This document shows positions 8,901-16,463 of a DNA stretch of 35,928 nt, piece after piece. The stretch covers positions 1-35,928 of the IMG/VR virus record IMGVR_UViG_3300048905_000221. The stretch is one strand, 5' to 3'. The position numbers were made by a program, and so were the translations under genes. Each line of letters opens with the position of its first letter. Within the stretch, counting starts at the first letter, position 1. This DNA is from a virus. Under the pieces are notes generated by a model. The model was not told where the DNA came from. It saw only the letters and a program-made list of their open reading frames with translations, and made no database searches.

Positions 8901-11900
8901 TTTGCGAGCCTTGTCGACCCCGTCCTGATCTTTGCCATATTTCTGCATAGCATTGGTCAGGGCGATCATCGAGTTAGCTGCGGCGCCCAGCGATCCCTTC
9001 AGGGCGTTACCGAACTCGCGTGCCTTGTCCGGATCCAGGAACTTGTCCAGCTCGGCCGCCGCCTTGGCGCCAGCTTCCGCGTCGGCGCCGGCGGCGAACA
9101 GGCCGGACAGTTCCTTGCGCTTGGCGATCTCGGCGTCGAGGTCGTTCAGACGGATCTTGAAGACGGCCGCTGATTTCTCGTCCAGATCCCACTTGGCCAA
9201 GCCGGCGCGCAGAAAGTCCGCGTCGCTTTGCAATTGCACCGACGCCTGGTCAAGCTGGGCCTGTTTGGCCAGCTCGATTTGCTCCTTTGTCTTGCCAATC
9301 TCGGTGTTGTGCTCCTTCTGCTTGGCGATCTGGTCGTCCAGATTCTTGAGGCTGGTGGCGCCGGCGCCGACGGTCGCCTTGACCGTGTCGTCGTAAAGCG
9401 ATTTCGCGCGCAGGCGCTCCGCCTCGTCTTCGGTCTGCTTGTCGTAGAACGCCTTGTTGCCCGAGGCGTTTTGTTTGCCGAGGATGTCGTGGATGGCTTT
9501 TTGGTTCCTGGCTTCCTCGTCCTGGGTCGCGCTGTGATGCGCGCGCAGCTCGGTCAGCTGCTGGGCGTACATGTTGGCTTCGGTCTGCGACAGCACATAG
9601 AGGTTGTCGCGCCGTTTCGCGTAGTACTCCTCGTCCAGCATCTCGCCGGCCTTGTGACGCATGTCGTCCAGCTTCATCTGCTGTTCGACCTGCTCCTTGT
9701 CAGCCTTCGCCTCGTCCTGGATGCGAGCAAGGCGGTCTTGCATGCGGGTGTTGTCCGCCTGGTCGACCTTCGGCTTCGATTCGCGGCCTTCCGTGTCGCG
9801 AAATTTCGGCGTGCCCTGGTATACCTCCTTGGCCAGCTTGGCCTGGGCGGCCTGCTGCACCTCGACGCTCTTGCCGGCGTTGGCGATCAGGAGCGCGGTC
9901 GCGCGAGCCGCGTAGTCCTGGTCAACCTTCAGGCGTTCGTCGGCGTCTGCTTTCTGCTTGGACAGGCGGGATGCCATGCGAGCGTCCGCTGCGCGCTGGA
10001 AGCGGTCAAACGAGCCCGCAATTTCCACCTGGGCGGCTTCGTATTGCTGCTGCTCGCGGGTGAGCGCCGCGGACCACTCATTGCGGATCTTCGGCTTGTC
10101 GGCGTCCGAGGCGTTGACGTACTTGTCGTGGTACTGCTTGTCGATCGTGCCTTCCGCGTTGAAGTGCGCCGCCCAGGTGCCGGCCATGCGGGCGCTATTC
10201 AGGATGTTGTCGATCGCGTTAACCACGCCAACGAATACGTTGGTCAGGTCGCGGCCCCACTCCTGAAGCTGCCCATTCTTGGCCAGTTCGGTCACTTCAC
10301 CGTTAGCGTCTTTCAGCCCGTCAGTGAGCGCCATTACGCCGATCGTGAGCGTCTCGTTGAACACTTCGCCGAAGGTCGTTTTCAGATCTTCGGTGTACCG
10401 CTGCATCGACGTGATCTGCTTGCTGGCCGTGTCCATCGCCGCTTCGTAGGTGCCGGCAATGTCAGTACCGCGCTCGAGCACAGCGTTCAGCCGCGCCTGA
10501 ACGCGCTCGTTCTCCGTCAGCTCGCGGGTGCTCTTGCCGAGCGAATCCGCCATCTGCTGATATGCGGCCTGCAGATTGACGTTGATACCGATGTTCCGCA
10601 GGATCAGTACGTTGCCGCGGGCGACGCCGTTCACCAAGCGGTCGAAGGCCTCGGAGGAGTTGATGTTACCGATCACCGCCGCATCCTGGGCGATGCGGGC
10701 CAGCGCCGACGCATTGGCCAAGTCGACGTGGGCCTGCACAAGCTTGACGACCGAATTGCGGGACTCGGTCATGGTGATGCCCTGCTTCGCGACGCCTTCG
10801 GCCGCGGCGTCCATCTGCACCTTGGTATAGCCGGCGGTGCGACCCACCACGCCCATAACCACCTCAAGGGTCTCATAGCGCGTGGCCAGCAGCGCTGAAT
10901 CCTTGACGAACTCGCCGACCTTCATCGCGGCATAGCCAGTCGTCAGCAGCTTGAGCGCGTCGGTCATCATCGTGGTCGCGCTGCGGTCCTTCTCCTTGGC
11001 GTCTGCTGCGGCCTTGATCGCATCCTCGTGAGCCTTCACAGCAGCGATCGCTGACTTGGTCTGCTCCGTGACGCCAGCCTGAGCGGCCTGGTAGGCCATC
11101 AGTTGCGACCGGCTCATGCCGATCGTGGTGGCCTGGTCGCGGAAGCGCTCGATCAGCTGGGTCTGGGTCTGAGTCAGCTGCGCGGTCGACCCGCCGAGCG
11201 CGTTGGCCTGCACGGCGGCGCGCGCCATTAGCACCTGGGTCTTGGAAATCTCGTCCTCCAGGCCCTGGAATGCCTTGATGGCGGCTGGATCGACGCTGTT
11301 GCCCATCTCCTTACGTAGGGTGGCCTGATCCGACTGCAGCGCGCGCAGCTTGGCGCCCAGCGGGTCGTATTGCGCCATGATGCGCTGGGTCTCCGCTGAC
11401 AGCGCAGCGGTGCTTTCCTGCACGCCCTTCATAGCCGCCGCGACGCCTTGCATGTTCAGGGTCTGCAGGCGCTGCGACTCCGCGAAGTCGGCGCCGACGC
11501 GCGCAGCCGAGGCCTGGGCGCCGGCGACGCTTTGCGTGGCCGCTGCTACATCGTTCATGGCGGATACTTCCGACATCGATGCCGCCACCATGTCGCGGAT
11601 TCGCTGGGTGGCCGCTGCCTCGGATGCCGCGAGCTGGTCGGTGAAGCCGGTTTGCGCGGTCCTCATCTGGTTCAGGCGCCCCATCAGCGCTTCGACCTCG
11701 CCGCCGACGCCGTTCAGGTTTGCCTTGTACTGCTGCATCTCCTGGCTGGACATGCCGAACGTCGCGATCTCCTCCTTCAGTTGGCGCACCATGCGCGCGC
11801 CAGCATCGGTCGCGCGGTCCGACGATTCGGTGATGCCGACCATGGAGTTGATCATGGTCTTGGCGCCGGCCTCGACCGCGCGCGCCCCCTCTGCCATGTC

Positions 11901-11969
11901 GGTCTTGAGCTGACTGGTCTCGGCGGCCAGGTTGATGACCAATCCGCCTACGGTAACGGCACCTGGCAT
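5964..11969 (-). CDS. Tail tape measure protein with DUF4214 module
   Basis: A 2001-aa tape measure protein that would fill the tail tube, set its length and help DNA entry. The first 700 residues are long Ala/Gln/Glu-rich helices. Hydrophobic segments occur mid-protein (GRMAAMGALVAGLGVAIGG and ASAGFAAGSMVSLIGGV). Near residues 1795-1890 are two DUF4214-like repeats (YQQYLGRAPDAPGLEWAQ and LYKDVLGRTPDAAGLDFW). The end has GFAGGG followed by VVGENGPELEATGPARIFN, typical of lambda-like tape measures. At roughly 0.15 nm per residue the tail would be near 300 nm (rule of thumb). A TGAGG Shine-Dalgarno sequence precedes the ATG, and a terminator separates it from the chaperone genes. Confidence 0.93.
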   Translation of the reverse strand: MPGAVTVGGLVINLAAETSQLKTDMAEGARAVEAGAKTMINSMVGITESSDRATDAGARMVRQLKEEIATFGMSSQEMQQYKANLNGVGGEVEALMGRLNQMRTAQTGFTDQLAASEAAATQRIRDMVAASMSEVSAMNDVAAATQSVAGAQASAARVGADFAESQRLQTLNMQGVAAAMKGVQESTAALSAETQRIMAQYDPLGAKLRALQSDQATLRKEMGNSVDPAAIKAFQGLEDEISKTQVLMARAAVQANALGGSTAQLTQTQTQLIERFRDQATTIGMSRSQLMAYQAAQAGVTEQTKSAIAAVKAHEDAIKAAADAKEKDRSATTMMTDALKLLTTGYAAMKVGEFVKDSALLATRYETLEVVMGVVGRTAGYTKVQMDAAAEGVAKQGITMTESRNSVVKLVQAHVDLANASALARIAQDAAVIGNINSSEAFDRLVNGVARGNVLILRNIGINVNLQAAYQQMADSLGKSTRELTENERVQARLNAVLERGTDIAGTYEAAMDTASKQITSMQRYTEDLKTTFGEVFNETLTIGVMALTDGLKDANGEVTELAKNGQLQEWGRDLTNVFVGVVNAIDNILNSARMAGTWAAHFNAEGTIDKQYHDKYVNASDADKPKIRNEWSAALTREQQQYEAAQVEIAGSFDRFQRAADARMASRLSKQKADADERLKVDQDYAARATALLIANAGKSVEVQQAAQAKLAKEVYQGTPKFRDTEGRESKPKVDQADNTRMQDRLARIQDEAKADKEQVEQQMKLDDMRHKAGEMLDEEYYAKRRDNLYVLSQTEANMYAQQLTELRAHHSATQDEEARNQKAIHDILGKQNASGNKAFYDKQTEDEAERLRAKSLYDDTVKATVGAGATSLKNLDDQIAKQKEHNTEIGKTKEQIELAKQAQLDQASVQLQSDADFLRAGLAKWDLDEKSAAVFKIRLNDLDAEIAKRKELSGLFAAGADAEAGAKAAAELDKFLDPDKAREFGNALKGSLGAAANSMIALTNAMQKYGKDQDGVDKARKEAEVARNARTLTQAEYLEKLDQINKRSTKEQLSGYGNMAAAAAGFFDEHSRGYQALMTVSQVFHAAELAMTMAELVPKAISAVLTQGQGDPYTAFGRMAAMGALVAGLGVAIGGMSGADTTAKDRQAAQGAGSVLGDKDAKSESLKKSLDLIEKNTYQGLAISSSMLATLQSIDSNIGSFASHLLSSTDITNPDVALKSGVGGANMGTVALASAGFAAGSMVSLIGGVMGPIGALAGLVLSRIPAVQKLMTSVFGGKQSVSDSGFGMDPASLASITGNGAHAYQYADITTSGGWFSSDKHSQQSNPLADSANQQFTSIITSLSASIKAAGGMLGLAGDDFTNKLNAFVVDIGHVSLKDLKGDELQKALESVFSKLGDDMAQYAVGGLQELQQVGEGYLETLARVATEYQTIDVVFQSFGKTFGEVGLESIAARDRLVQLAGGLDKFTSQGEYFLKNFFSDQEQAAALKARIDPTLAKYGLSTEGEDASKMFRNLVAGLNTTTEAGAAAYTELMTIAPAFKQVTDAAEQAQKDMLDERKSLQDKLDELTMTSAQLHEKERAAVDASNLALYDRVAALQAEKDAVQTTKDAATAALGNVDNAFSVLQKMTKATTDTLTARITAEKALSDAVKSTLASMKAQGAEVADRAAAQAQVKAALAIAKASGVLPDAAALQKPFSVLSQDAASMFSNQQDYLRDFYSTQRDIASLGDMADSSLSVDQKQLDSLNDMLKAAQQQIDILKGIDTSNLTIAQALSGFNLAVSSAKGNPVVGATAAINGAYQQYLGRAPDAPGLEWAQNAVAKGAPVSQIVDGIKNSTEASLNTLYKDVLGRTPDAAGLDFWVKAFGPTMDAAEQAEWMKAAQAEVAGKRIPGFAGGGDHAGGWRVVGENGPELEATGPARIFNASQTSALFGRLANPSSNADVLAAAVDRLNATAERQQAVIERQGATLEETRRQVKRMADNFERVTRGGDKMVTTTES

Positions 11970-12012
11970 AGTAAAACCTCAACAAAAAGGGCGCGACGAA
12001 AGCGGGCCCCGA

Positions 12013-12040
12013 AAAGAAAAGGGGCCACCGAAGTGGCCCC
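12013..12040 (-). terminator. Intrinsic terminator between tail chaperones and tape measure
   Basis: On the - strand an 8-bp stem GGGGCCAC / GTGGCCCC closes on a TTCG tetraloop and is followed by TTTTCTTTT. It starts one base after the TAA of the frameshifted chaperone and lies 44 bp before the tape measure ATG. It should lower tape measure transcription relative to the tail tube unless antiterminated. Confidence 0.9.
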
Positions 12041-12041
12041 A

Positions 12042-12404
12042 TTAAGCTGCAGCGTGCATTACTTTCAACGCGGCCCGCTCCATGACCTTCAGGCCCTGAA
12101 AGACCTCGGCGCGCCGCTTGCGCGGCACCTGCAGGCCTTCATAGACCGCCGGCAGCGTGTTGAAGTCCAGGCCGGCCTGGTAGGACTGCATGCCGCCTGT
12201 CCAGCGCCATTGGGTGTCCATCGCCTGGAACACCTCGACGATGAGCCAGTTTTCTGCCCAGACTTCGAAGTGCTGCGGGCACTCATCGACGCCGACCCAG
12301 GCTGCTGTCTCGTCCGATGCAAGGCCCCACAGTTCGAAATCGTTCTGCGCAGCCTTGCCGTCGTCCTTGCCGCCGCGCGCCCAATACGCGGCGGCATCCT
12401 TCAG
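12042..12404 (-). CDS. Tail assembly chaperone, -1 frameshift extension (DUF1799-like, GT-type)
   Basis: Continuation of the chaperone gene in the -1 frame, open for 120 codons from the slippery site to a TAA. It has no need of its own start; the 63-aa segment beginning at an internal ATG (12233) is only its last half. The C-terminal part (WLIVEVFQAMDTQWRW, GLDFNTLPAVYEGL) matches the DUF1799 family, which supplies the T part of G/GT chaperones in many siphoviruses. The fusion product would have about 252 residues and would bind the tape measure during tail assembly, with the T part recruiting tail tube subunits. Reading the - strand codon by codon shows no stop between the slip site and TAA. 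Confidence 0.85.
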   Translation of the reverse strand: MKDAAAYWARGGKDDGKAAQNDFELWGLASDETAAWVGVDECPQHFEVWAENWLIVEVFQAMDTQWRWTGGMQSYQAGLDFNTLPAVYEGLQVPRKRRAEVFQGLKVMERAALKVMHAAA

Positions 12405-12799
12405 TTTTTTTCGCGGGCGCCGAAGGTGATCTCGCGCATGGCGCGGTTGATGCCGGCCAGGATGCTCATGCCGTGCGGGCTGCGCAGGATGCCGAGCAGG
12501 GTGACGCGGTTCAGCTCGATCGGGTTCTTGTCGTCGTCGACGACCTGCTTCCAGCCGACCATGCGCGCCAAGATGCGATCGGCCACGCCTTCCTTCCAGG
12601 CGTTGTCCGGCTCGTCGCTGTCGCTCGCATCGGCTTCGTTCTGCTTGGCCTCGGCCGCGAGTGCTTCCTTCTCGTCGTCGTCGAGCAGCTTGAACGTGCC
12701 GGTGAATTCGAACTTGTTGATCTTGCCGCCGTCGGCGGGGATGTCGACCTTGACCGGCCAGTTGATGGTTTTGTCTTTCGAGGTGGAGATGATCAGCAT
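12401..12799 (-). CDS. Tail assembly chaperone (G-type)
   Basis: A 132-aa protein that would coat the tape measure protein before tail tube polymerisation. It begins with a short beta region (INWPVKVDIP, KFEFTGTFKLLDDDE), followed by an acidic, helical middle and a second helical part (WKEGVADRILARMVGWKQV). This is the usual form of siphovirus phage tail assembly chaperones. It ends at a slippery A AAA AAC TGA, so a fraction of ribosomes make the longer product. An AAGGA Shine-Dalgarno sequence lies upstream. The 104 bp before it hold a GC-rich imperfect hairpin without a T run. Confidence 0.85.
   Translation of the reverse strand: MLIISTSKDKTINWPVKVDIPADGGKINKFEFTGTFKLLDDDEKEALAAEAKQNEADASDSDEPDNAWKEGVADRILARMVGWKQVVDDDKNPIELNRVTLLGILRSPHGMSILAGINRAMREITFGAREKN
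12404..12410 (-). other. Programmed -1 frameshift slippery heptamer
   Basis: The - strand reads GAA AAA AAC TGA in the zero frame, which contains the canonical heptamer A AAA AAC directly before the stop. A -1 slip joins the upstream chaperone to the DUF1799-like frame. The stop right after the heptamer is a common arrangement in tail chaperone genes. Confidence 0.88.
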
Positions 12800-12903
12800 G
12801 GTGTTTCCTTTTCGCGTGAGATGAATATGCCCGTGCCGGCCGCCGCGCCCACGCGAAGGGCGACGGCGGCTGGTCGGTGCTCGGTTGTCGGCTTACGCCG
12901 GGG

Positions 12904-14064
12904 TTACATGAAGCAGATGGTCAGCTCGTCGTTGCCGTTGAGCGGGTTGAAGGTCTGCTTGCAGGTCAGCATCGTGATGCCGTCCTTGTCGCCGTAGCTC
13001 GGCGTCGTCAGCTGCTGCTGCGGGGCGTCGATCTTGACCTTGTTGCCCGCCGCGGTGCCGTGGGTGACCGAGAACGGGCCCAGCACCACATTTTTCATCA
13101 GCGTCCACCAGTCCTTCGCCGCCACCGTGGTCGCTTCGAAGGTGATGGAGCCGGTCGGCTGGCGGTCGGTGAGCAGCACCTGTTCGGTGCCGCCCGGCAG
13201 CGAGCGGAACACGACCGACGCCGCCAGGTCGATGCTGAAGTCGCTGATCACGCCGCCCAGGTAGCCTGAGATGTTCAGGCCGGTGGTGCTCTGGTTGTTA
13301 ACCGCCAGCGGCGCGGCGTACTGGGTCAGCACGACCGCCGGGATCGGAGTATCCGTCGGCGTGGTGTACAGGCCGGTGAAGGCGAAGCTCCACATTGGAA
13401 TACCCTGGGCGCTGGCCTTCACCGAGACCGTGCCGCGCGCGCCCAGCACCAGGTGCTTGACGTTGTCGACGTTGACGTAGAACGCCACCGACTCGAAGAG
13501 ATCCGATACAGGACGGTAGACCACCTGCAGGGGCAGCGTGTATGCAGTAGCGGCAGCGGCTGCGGTCGCCAGCGGGGCGGTGAAGGTAGCCACCTTCGTG
13601 GTGCCGTTATAGCTGGCGATCACCGCCGACTGTCCCGCGCCAGTGCCGCCGGTCAGGTTGATCGTCATGCCGGTGTACGCATCGTCGATCGCCGAGGCGC
13701 CGGCGGCGAGCGTGATGCTGGCAGCACTGCCGGCGGCCGCGGCGCCCGAGAGTGCCGCCGCCAGCGTTTTCGCCGACAGGCCGCAGGCGCGCAGCAGCTC
13801 GTCGTATGCCGGCGCGGTGCCGGCGGTGCCAGAACCGGCCACCTCGATGTCGAAGCTGACCTTAGCGTAAATCGCGGCCAGGACCGACGGGTTGCTGCCC
13901 AGGTAGGCCTTGACGTTGTTGCGCTGCGCCAGCGTCATTTCCATTGGGCTGACGTTCAGGTTGCTCATCAGGAGAGCGTCGAGCGTTGCCGTCGGGGTCG
14001 GATCCTGGCCGTAGGTGCCTTCGATCTTCGCCAGAATGGCGCGCTTACGGGTGAGAAGTGCCAT
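12904..14064 (-). CDS. Phage tail tube protein
   Basis: A 386-aa major tail protein that would polymerise into the inner tube. The N-terminus (KRAILAKIEGTYGQDPTPT) and the pattern of beta strands with VSFDIEVAGSGTAGTAPAYDELLRACG match long siphovirus tail tube proteins. An inserted beta module (about residues 125-175, GMTINLTGGTGAGQSAVI and YNGTTKVATF) is a decoration seen in many virion proteins and may project from the tube. The C-terminal half returns to the tube fold (TGSITFEATTVAAKDWWTLM). An AAGGA Shine-Dalgarno sequence is present. Confidence 0.88.
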   Translation of the reverse strand: MALLTRKRAILAKIEGTYGQDPTPTATLDALLMSNLNVSPMEMTLAQRNNVKAYLGSNPSVLAAIYAKVSFDIEVAGSGTAGTAPAYDELLRACGLSAKTLAAALSGAAAAGSAASITLAAGASAIDDAYTGMTINLTGGTGAGQSAVIASYNGTTKVATFTAPLATAAAAATAYTLPLQVVYRPVSDLFESVAFYVNVDNVKHLVLGARGTVSVKASAQGIPMWSFAFTGLYTTPTDTPIPAVVLTQYAAPLAVNNQSTTGLNISGYLGGVISDFSIDLAASVVFRSLPGGTEQVLLTDRQPTGSITFEATTVAAKDWWTLMKNVVLGPFSVTHGTAAGNKVKIDAPQQQLTTPSYGDKDGITMLTCKQTFNPLNGNDELTICFM

Positions 14065-14066
14065 CT

Positions 14067-14270
14067 TTATTCCTTCGAGGGTTGGTCAGCCGGTGCGGCC
14101 GGCGAAGAAAAGGCCGCTTTCGCGGCCTTCGTGGTCTTGGGTGCCTCGGCGGGCGCCGAGTCGTCGGGCGGCGAATCCTCGCCTGGTTCCTTGGTGCGCT
14201 CGACCAGCTTGACGTCGCCGTCCTCGCCGACGACATAACTGCCGCCCTTGCCCTCGTGTTGGTGGTTCAT
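14067..14270 (-). CDS. Small acidic/basic phage protein before tail tube
   Basis: A 67-aa protein with a conserved-looking start (MNHQHEGKGGSYVV, then VKLVERT) and a low-complexity Pro/Ala/Lys tail. Similar short proteins precede tail tube genes in related phages. Its function is unknown. It overlaps the upstream gene by 4 bp and ends 2 bp before the tail tube ATG. The tail is partly encoded by a terminator hairpin, which explains the AAKAAFSS stretch. Confidence 0.7.
   Translation of the reverse strand: MNHQHEGKGGSYVVGEDGDVKLVERTKEPGEDSPPDDSAPAEAPKTTKAAKAAFSSPAAPADQPSKE
14104..14128 (-). terminator. Intragenic intrinsic terminator before tail tube gene
   Basis: On the - strand AGGCCGC pairs with GCGGCCT around a GAAA tetraloop, then TTTTCTT follows. 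It lies inside the 67-aa gene, about 40 bp before the tail tube start. Translation through the hairpin or antitermination would be needed for read-through. Confidence 0.75.
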
Positions 14271-14674
14271 GCCGTTCCTTCCATGGTTCGGTATTTCAGG
14301 TTGTAGGTGACCTGGGTGATGCCGCAGGCCGGGTTTTCCTCATCGATGCTGCGGCTGATCGGGCCGACAGCGAGGTCCATCACGGCGCCGCTCAGCGTGC
14401 GATCCGCGTACAGCGCAGCGTGAGCAGCCGCGCGCGTAGGCTCCGGCGCCATCTTCGGCACCGGGCCATCGGCGCCGATCAGCATCAGCACAGTCAGGTT
14501 CCAGTAGACGAAGCCCATTCCCACCACCGGGTCCGGGTATTCGTCGCCGCAGTCGAGCAGGATGCAAGGGTGGTCCTCGAAGCTGAATAGGGCCGCTGTG
14601 TCGTCGCGCACGGCCAGGCCGGCGCCGGTCAGCGCCGCTGTCATGGCTGCGATGATCTGTTCTGTTTTCGTCAT
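14267..14674 (-). CDS. Putative tail terminator / minor tail protein (gpU-like position)
   Basis: A 135-aa protein between the DUF3168-like gene and the tail tube gene, the usual place for a tail terminator. The N-terminus is a helix (TEQIIAAMTAALTGAG), followed by strands around HPCILLDCGDEYPDP and VYWNLTVLMLIGAD, and a C-terminal strand (QVTYNLKYRTME). This alpha-beta layout fits small tail-completion proteins that cap the finished tube. The assignment rests on position and layout, not on a firm family motif. Confidence 0.55.
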   Translation of the reverse strand: MTKTEQIIAAMTAALTGAGLAVRDDTAALFSFEDHPCILLDCGDEYPDPVVGMGFVYWNLTVLMLIGADGPVPKMAPEPTRAAAHAALYADRTLSGAVMDLAVGPISRSIDEENPACGITQVTYNLKYRTMEGTA

Positions 14675-15069
14675 GTCGTTTCGCGGTAGTGGATCCTGAA
14701 GCTCATGTGGTTGAAGCAGATTCCGTCGTCCGGGTCGACAAGATCGAAGTCGCTCTCGTAGAAGCAGTCGTCGACGCGTACGCCGGCCACTGTTACCTGG
14801 CGGCGCCGGTCTAAAGCCTTGCGGACAGCGGCGGCGATCTGAACCACCTCGATCCGGGACCGCGCCCAGGTCGAAACCTGCATCGTGGCGCGCATCAGAC
14901 CAGTACTCGCGGTCGCGCTGCGCGTGCCCGCGCCGCCCATCTTCTGAAACGTCACCGCCGGATAGACGGGCGGATCGTCCATCACGTCCGGGGAAATACG
15001 CCCGCCCACAAGCGCTACCAGGTCAGCGGACGCCTGCAGCAGGCCGAGAATTGCCGAGTGCGCGCTCAT
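14671..15069 (-). CDS. Tail completion protein, DUF3168 family
   Basis: A 132-aa protein with the DUF3168 pattern: an N-terminal helix (AILGLLQASADLVALVGGRI), VYPAVTFQKMGG, a central helix (EVVQIAAAVRKAL) and a C-terminal strand (HMSFRIHYRE). Members act at the head-tail joint in SPP1- and HK97-type phages. It overlaps its neighbours by 4 bp and by a TGATG junction. Confidence 0.75.
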   Translation of the reverse strand: MSAHSAILGLLQASADLVALVGGRISPDVMDDPPVYPAVTFQKMGGAGTRSATASTGLMRATMQVSTWARSRIEVVQIAAAVRKALDRRRQVTVAGVRVDDCFYESDFDLVDPDDGICFNHMSFRIHYRETT

Positions 15070-15575
15070 CAGGCGACCTCCTGCAGTCCGTCGGCCACAG
15101 CTTGGATGGTGATGTCGATCGCCTCCTGCGCCTTCGCCTCAAGCGCCGGCTGCATGTATGGGTGCGCCGGCGTGTTGTTCGTCGATGCCGCCCGTGCCGC
15201 CCGAATGCCAGCCTTGCTACCTCGCAGCGCCTGGCCGGATGCACGGTTGATGTGCCCCTTCTCCACCCACAAGGCGTAGAACGCGGCCTTCTTCCCGAAT
15301 TTCTTGATCTGGGCGCCGGTCAGGTCGCCGGCGACCACGCTGATCACTACCCGGGTCGGCGTGCCGCGCCGCGGGGTGACGCGAATCGATGCCTTCAGCG
15401 CCTCGGTGATGTCGTTTGGGCCGGCGCCCGTGTTGAAGTTCTCGCGCGCTTGCGCCTTGATGACATTCGCGCCGCGGCGTACGGCTGGGCGCAGCTTCTT
15501 TTGCAGCAGGCGGTCGCTGAGTCCATTCATCCGCAATTTCAGGTCGGCGAGGCCGAGAATGCGCTCTTCAGCCAT
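15069..15575 (-). CDS. HK97 gp10-like head-tail joining protein
   Basis: A 168-aa protein of the HK97 gp10 type, which joins the capsid to the tail. Features are an N-terminal LADLKLRMNGLSDRLLQKKLRPAVRRG-like helical start, ANVIKAQARENFNTG, a strand pair around RVVISVVAG, and YALWVEKGHINRAS followed by HPYMQPALEAKAQEA, the C-terminal signature of the family. It overlaps the head closure gene by 8 bp. Confidence 0.88.
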   Translation of the reverse strand: MAEERILGLADLKLRMNGLSDRLLQKKLRPAVRRGANVIKAQARENFNTGAGPNDITEALKASIRVTPRRGTPTRVVISVVAGDLTGAQIKKFGKKAAFYALWVEKGHINRASGQALRGSKAGIRAARAASTNNTPAHPYMQPALEAKAQEAIDITIQAVADGLQEVA

Positions 15576-15903
15576 TGAGCACCTCCTTCTTGCACATCAG
15601 GATGGTCCAGTGGTTGTCGCGCTCGAGCACCTCCTGGATGTCGTAGGCGAAACCGCCGTGCAGGATGCGCATGCTCGGCAGGACCCCGCCACGTCGTCGG
15701 ATCCCGATCTCGGTCACGACCGGGTTCTGGGTGCCGCCGCCGGCGACGTACTGGCGGCCGCTGATGTCCTTGATCCAGGCCCACAGCGTGCCGGCGCCTG
15801 GCAGCACGTTAACCCACACCTTGGTCGGTGCGTTCAGCGCGTCGCGACCTGTCGAATGAGCCTGCAGCACCACCTGCTTGTCGAGGGTAAATGCGTTGGT
15901 CAT
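15568..15903 (-). CDS. Head closure / head-tail adaptor protein
   Basis: A 111-aa beta-rich protein in the slot of the head-tail adaptor (SPP1 gp16-like). Visible features are TKVWVNVLPGAGTLWAWIKDI, RQYVAGGG, and a C-terminal FAYDIQEVLERDNHWTIL with the pattern of these adaptors. The start is the ATG in the ATGA overlap with the connector gene upstream; the longer frame adds Arg-rich shadow sequence. Confidence 0.78.
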   Translation of the reverse strand: MTNAFTLDKQVVLQAHSTGRDALNAPTKVWVNVLPGAGTLWAWIKDISGRQYVAGGGTQNPVVTEIGIRRRGGVLPSMRILHGGFAYDIQEVLERDNHWTILMCKKEVLNG

Positions 15904-16463
15904 CCGTACACCTTCAGGCTGTCGAGCAGGCGCGCGGTGAAATTCGAACGCACGGTCTGCTTGAATTCCTTGGCGGTCGGATCCCACAGCTCGGTCAGCC
16001 GCGCGAGAATGAACGTGCGGGCAGCGTCCGGCACAGCGTTTGCCGTAGTGCCCGAGCCTGCGGTGTAGTCGACCATCACGACGTTCGCGCGCACAAGTGT
16101 GGCCGGCCAGGCCTTGCCAACTTGCGGCATGACATAGCCCGGTTCAGTTACCAAGTCGGCGAAGTAGTCGGCAGGATCGAGTGTGCGCAGTTGGCCATCC
16201 ACATCGATGAACTTCACGCTCTCGACGCTGAAGGTTGGAGCGCTCAGGCAAATCGAGGGTTCAAACCGGTCCAGTGTGGCCCGCATCGCGCGGTTGACGA
16301 AGACCCGGCCAGTTGCATGCTCCGCCTCCTTGGTAATGCCCGCGATCCAGATGGTCAGCTGCGTATCGAACGCGGTGTTGTCCTGCTCGATGCGCAGCTG
16401 GTCCCTGGCTTCGGCCAGGGTCACTGCCAACGCCGCCGGCGGGGAGATCTCGCGGGTGGTCAT
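15900..16463 (-). CDS. Head-tail connector protein (gp6-like)
   Basis: A 187-aa protein of the phage head-tail connector family that would form a ring below the portal. The helical start (LAVTLAEARDQLRIEQDNTAFD) and the stretch LTIWIAGITKEAEHATGR are typical, as is the AARTFILARLTELWDP helix near the end. It begins in an ATGA overlap with the repeat protein gene. The 100-residue upstream open extension is shadow sequence. Confidence 0.85.
   Translation of the reverse strand: MTTREISPPAALAVTLAEARDQLRIEQDNTAFDTQLTIWIAGITKEAEHATGRVFVNRAMRATLDRFEPSICLSAPTFSVESVKFIDVDGQLRTLDPADYFADLVTEPGYVMPQVGKAWPATLVRANVVMVDYTAGSGTTANAVPDAARTFILARLTELWDPTAKEFKQTVRSNFTARLLDSLKVYG

Noticed and set aside
7236-9173. 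Long + strand ORF of 645 codons opposite the tape measure gene
   Set aside because: It is antisense to a clear tape measure gene, Leu/Arg/His-rich, and has no motif; it is a GC-rich shadow frame. The same applies to 9228-10898, 28011-29636 and 5958-7028.
12089-12397. - strand ORF across the chaperone junction
   Set aside because: Arg/Ser-rich product in the third frame; the real reading is the -1 extension from the slippery site.
12800-12903. GC-rich hairpin between tail tube and chaperone genes considered as a terminator
   Set aside because: The stem is imperfect and no T run follows on the - strand.
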